Shown here: piece after piece, positions 12,612 through 13,646 of the stretch | How positions within the stretch are numbered: the stretch's first letter is position 1 | Layout of the letters: every line of letters starts with the position of its first letter | NCBI GenBank assembly: GCA_964475115.1 | Contig: CAYYVJ010000057.1 | Span: forward strand, 1 to 13,646 | Reading direction: 5' to 3' | Origin: CAYYVJ01 sp964475115 | GTDB lineage: Bacteria; Bacillota; Clostridia; Lachnospirales; Lachnospiraceae | Length of the DNA stretch: 13,646 bases | Program-made: the position numbers and the translations under genes | The notes under the pieces: model-generated | Told to the model about the DNA's origin: nothing | The model's input: the letters and a program-made list of their open reading frames with translations, nothing else | Database searches by the model: none

Positions 12612-13646
12612 CTATATACATCTTCTAAGTAAATCAAGGGCAGACAAAGTGGCATATTCCCTTATTTTTTCTCGATTCCCTCTGAAATTATACTTACTTA
12701 CAACTAGATTATCTTTTACAAGGCAAGAAATATAGACAAGCCCAATAGGCTTTTCCTCTGTTCCACCATCTGGTCCAGCAATTCCAGTAATAGCAACACA
12801 TACATCTGAAGAAGCAAATTCACTTCCTCCAATTGCCATCTCTTTTGCCGTTTCTTCACTTACTGCGCCAAAATTTGCAAGAGTTTCTTCTTTTACATTC
12901 AGGATCCTCTTTTTCGCCTCATTAGAATAGGTTATAACGCCTTCTTTAAATACATTGGATGCTCCAGGCACATTTACAATTCGAGCTGCTAAAAGGCCAC
13001 CTGTACAAGATTCTGCTGTGGTCAAAGTAAGTCCTTTCTTCGCTAGTTGACTTATCACTACTTCTTCTAGTTTTTCTTTCTCATCAAAGGAATATAAACT
13101 TTCTTCAAAACGCTTTTTTAATTCCATTTCTATCGGCTCAATTAACTTTATAGCTTCTATCTCATTTATCGCCTTTGCAGTAATCCTAAGATGAACTTCT
13201 CCTGTTTTGGCATATGGTGCAATCGTTGGGTTCGTCTGCTCATTTAATAGATCATTAATTATATCTGCTGCTTTACTTTCACCGATTCCTATTATTTTTG
13301 CTACTCTTGAATAAATAATCTCTGGAACAAGCTTAGACAAGTATGGCGAGATATCATATTCAAACATAGGAATCAATTCATTTGGAGGACCAGGCAACAA
13401 AATTACAATCTTACCATTTTTTTCCATAATAAAACCTGGTGCTGTTCCATTTTTATTGTCAACTACTCTTGCTCCTTCTGGAATTAAGGCTTGCTTCCAG
13501 TTGCTCTCAGGTATTTCTTTCCAACGGCCTTTAAAATGTTCTTTTATGCACATTCTAGTATGTTCATCCTCAACCAAAGGCATTTGCATTACTTTAGCAG
13601 AGACTTCTTTTGTAATATCATCAATTGTAGGTCCTAAGCCACCTGA
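12612..13646 (-). CDS. cinA: CinA-family protein (competence/damage-inducible; NMN deamidase domain), 5' end outside window
   Basis: The last 344 codons of a protein normally about 410-420 long; the first 70 or so lie off the right edge. The reading frame stays open through the window edge with SGGLGPTIDD, a hallmark of the N-terminal MoaB-like (COG1058) domain, so the ATG at 13587-13589 is internal and not the start. Further N-domain motifs are NGTAPGF (visible residues about 67-73) and LLPGPPNE (about 83-90). The C-terminal domain (about visible 190-344) carries TAESCTGGLL and GIAGPDGGTEEKPIGL, characteristic of PncC-type nicotinamide mononucleotide deamidase. Together they suggest pyridine nucleotide repair or recycling; the competence name is historical. 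It is followed by a terminator, so it is probably not co-transcribed with recA, although cinA-recA adjacency is conserved in Firmicutes. Confidence 0.95.
   Translation of the reverse strand, partial: SGGLGPTIDDITKEVSAKVMQMPLVEDEHTRMCIKEHFKGRWKEIPESNWKQALIPEGARVVDNKNGTAPGFIMEKNGKIVILLPGPPNELIPMFEYDISPYLSKLVPEIIYSRVAKIIGIGESKAADIINDLLNEQTNPTIAPYAKTGEVHLRITAKAINEIEAIKLIEPIEMELKKRFEESLYSFDEKEKLEEVVISQLAKKGLTLTTAESCTGGLLAARIVNVPGASNVFKEGVITYSNEAKKRILNVKEETLANFGAVSEETAKEMAIGGSEFASSDVCVAITGIAGPDGGTEEKPIGLVYISCLVKDNLVVSKYNFRGNREKIREYATLSALDLLRRCI

Noticed and set aside
13587..13589. ATG as the start of cinA, giving a 325-residue protein
   Set aside because: The frame stays open to the window edge and encodes the conserved SGGLGPTIDD motif upstream of this ATG, so it is an internal methionine.
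1..13646. Mobile elements, defence systems, toxin-antitoxin pairs, CRISPR arrays, tRNA or riboswitches
   Set aside because: Every gene longer than 150 codons is assigned to a conserved housekeeping family. The intergenic regions are short and explained by promoters and terminators, and no repeat array or transposase is visible. I see no evidence for an undescribed multi-gene system in this window.

Overview
This is ordinary-looking, AT-rich chromosome from a spore-forming, anaerobic low-GC Firmicute, most likely a Clostridia/Lachnospiraceae-type organism. The reasons are pyruvate:ferredoxin oxidoreductase (anaerobic pyruvate metabolism), SpoIIM (endospore engulfment), a Gram-positive-type LexA box at recA, the cinA-recA-recX-rny order, strong AAGGAGG-type ribosome sites, and a nudF-spoIIM-xerD-deoB neighbourhood that resembles the Bacillus order. 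Twelve protein genes are present. Eleven are on the minus strand, so minus is probably the leading strand here. The two outermost genes are cut by the window edges. I see no RNA gene, CRISPR array, insertion sequence, phage or plasmid feature.

Read in the direction of transcription (right to left), the layout is as follows. (1) 13646-12612: the 3' part of cinA, closed by a strong terminator. (2) 12306-10618: recA and recX under a sigma-A promoter with a near-consensus SOS box; the recA stop codon abuts the recX start codon. (3) 10510-8966: rny (RNase Y) with its own consensus promoter, a GTG start and a strong terminator. (4) 8776-7021: a class I aminotransferase and a Nudix hydrolase of the ADP-ribose pyrophosphatase type, probably one operon. 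(5) 6957-6391: spoIIM, with a sigma-E-like promoter and a structured start region. (6) 6290-5409: xerD, whose promoter overlaps the end of spoIIM. (7) 5301-4270: a type I-alpha DAHP synthase, the only plus-strand gene, with its own promoter and a shared bidirectional terminator. (8) 4066-1553: a deoB-pdp nucleoside-salvage operon, divergent from the DAHP synthase gene. (9) 1378-1: the first 459 codons of nifJ (PFOR).

The genes fall into housekeeping themes: DNA repair (recA, recX, probably cinA as NMN deamidase), mRNA decay (rny), chromosome dimer resolution (xerD), sporulation (spoIIM), salvage of deoxynucleosides to pentose phosphates (pdp, deoB), pyruvate oxidation (nifJ), and entry to aromatic biosynthesis (DAHP synthase), to which the aminotransferase may also relate.

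I did not find an undescribed multi-gene system. What deserves a second look is regulatory and architectural: the dyads sitting on several promoters or start sites, the hairpin that presents the spoIIM Shine-Dalgarno sequence together with a two-codon upstream ORF, a self-complementary rny ribosome site, and the inversely oriented aromatic-pathway gene between xerD and deoB.
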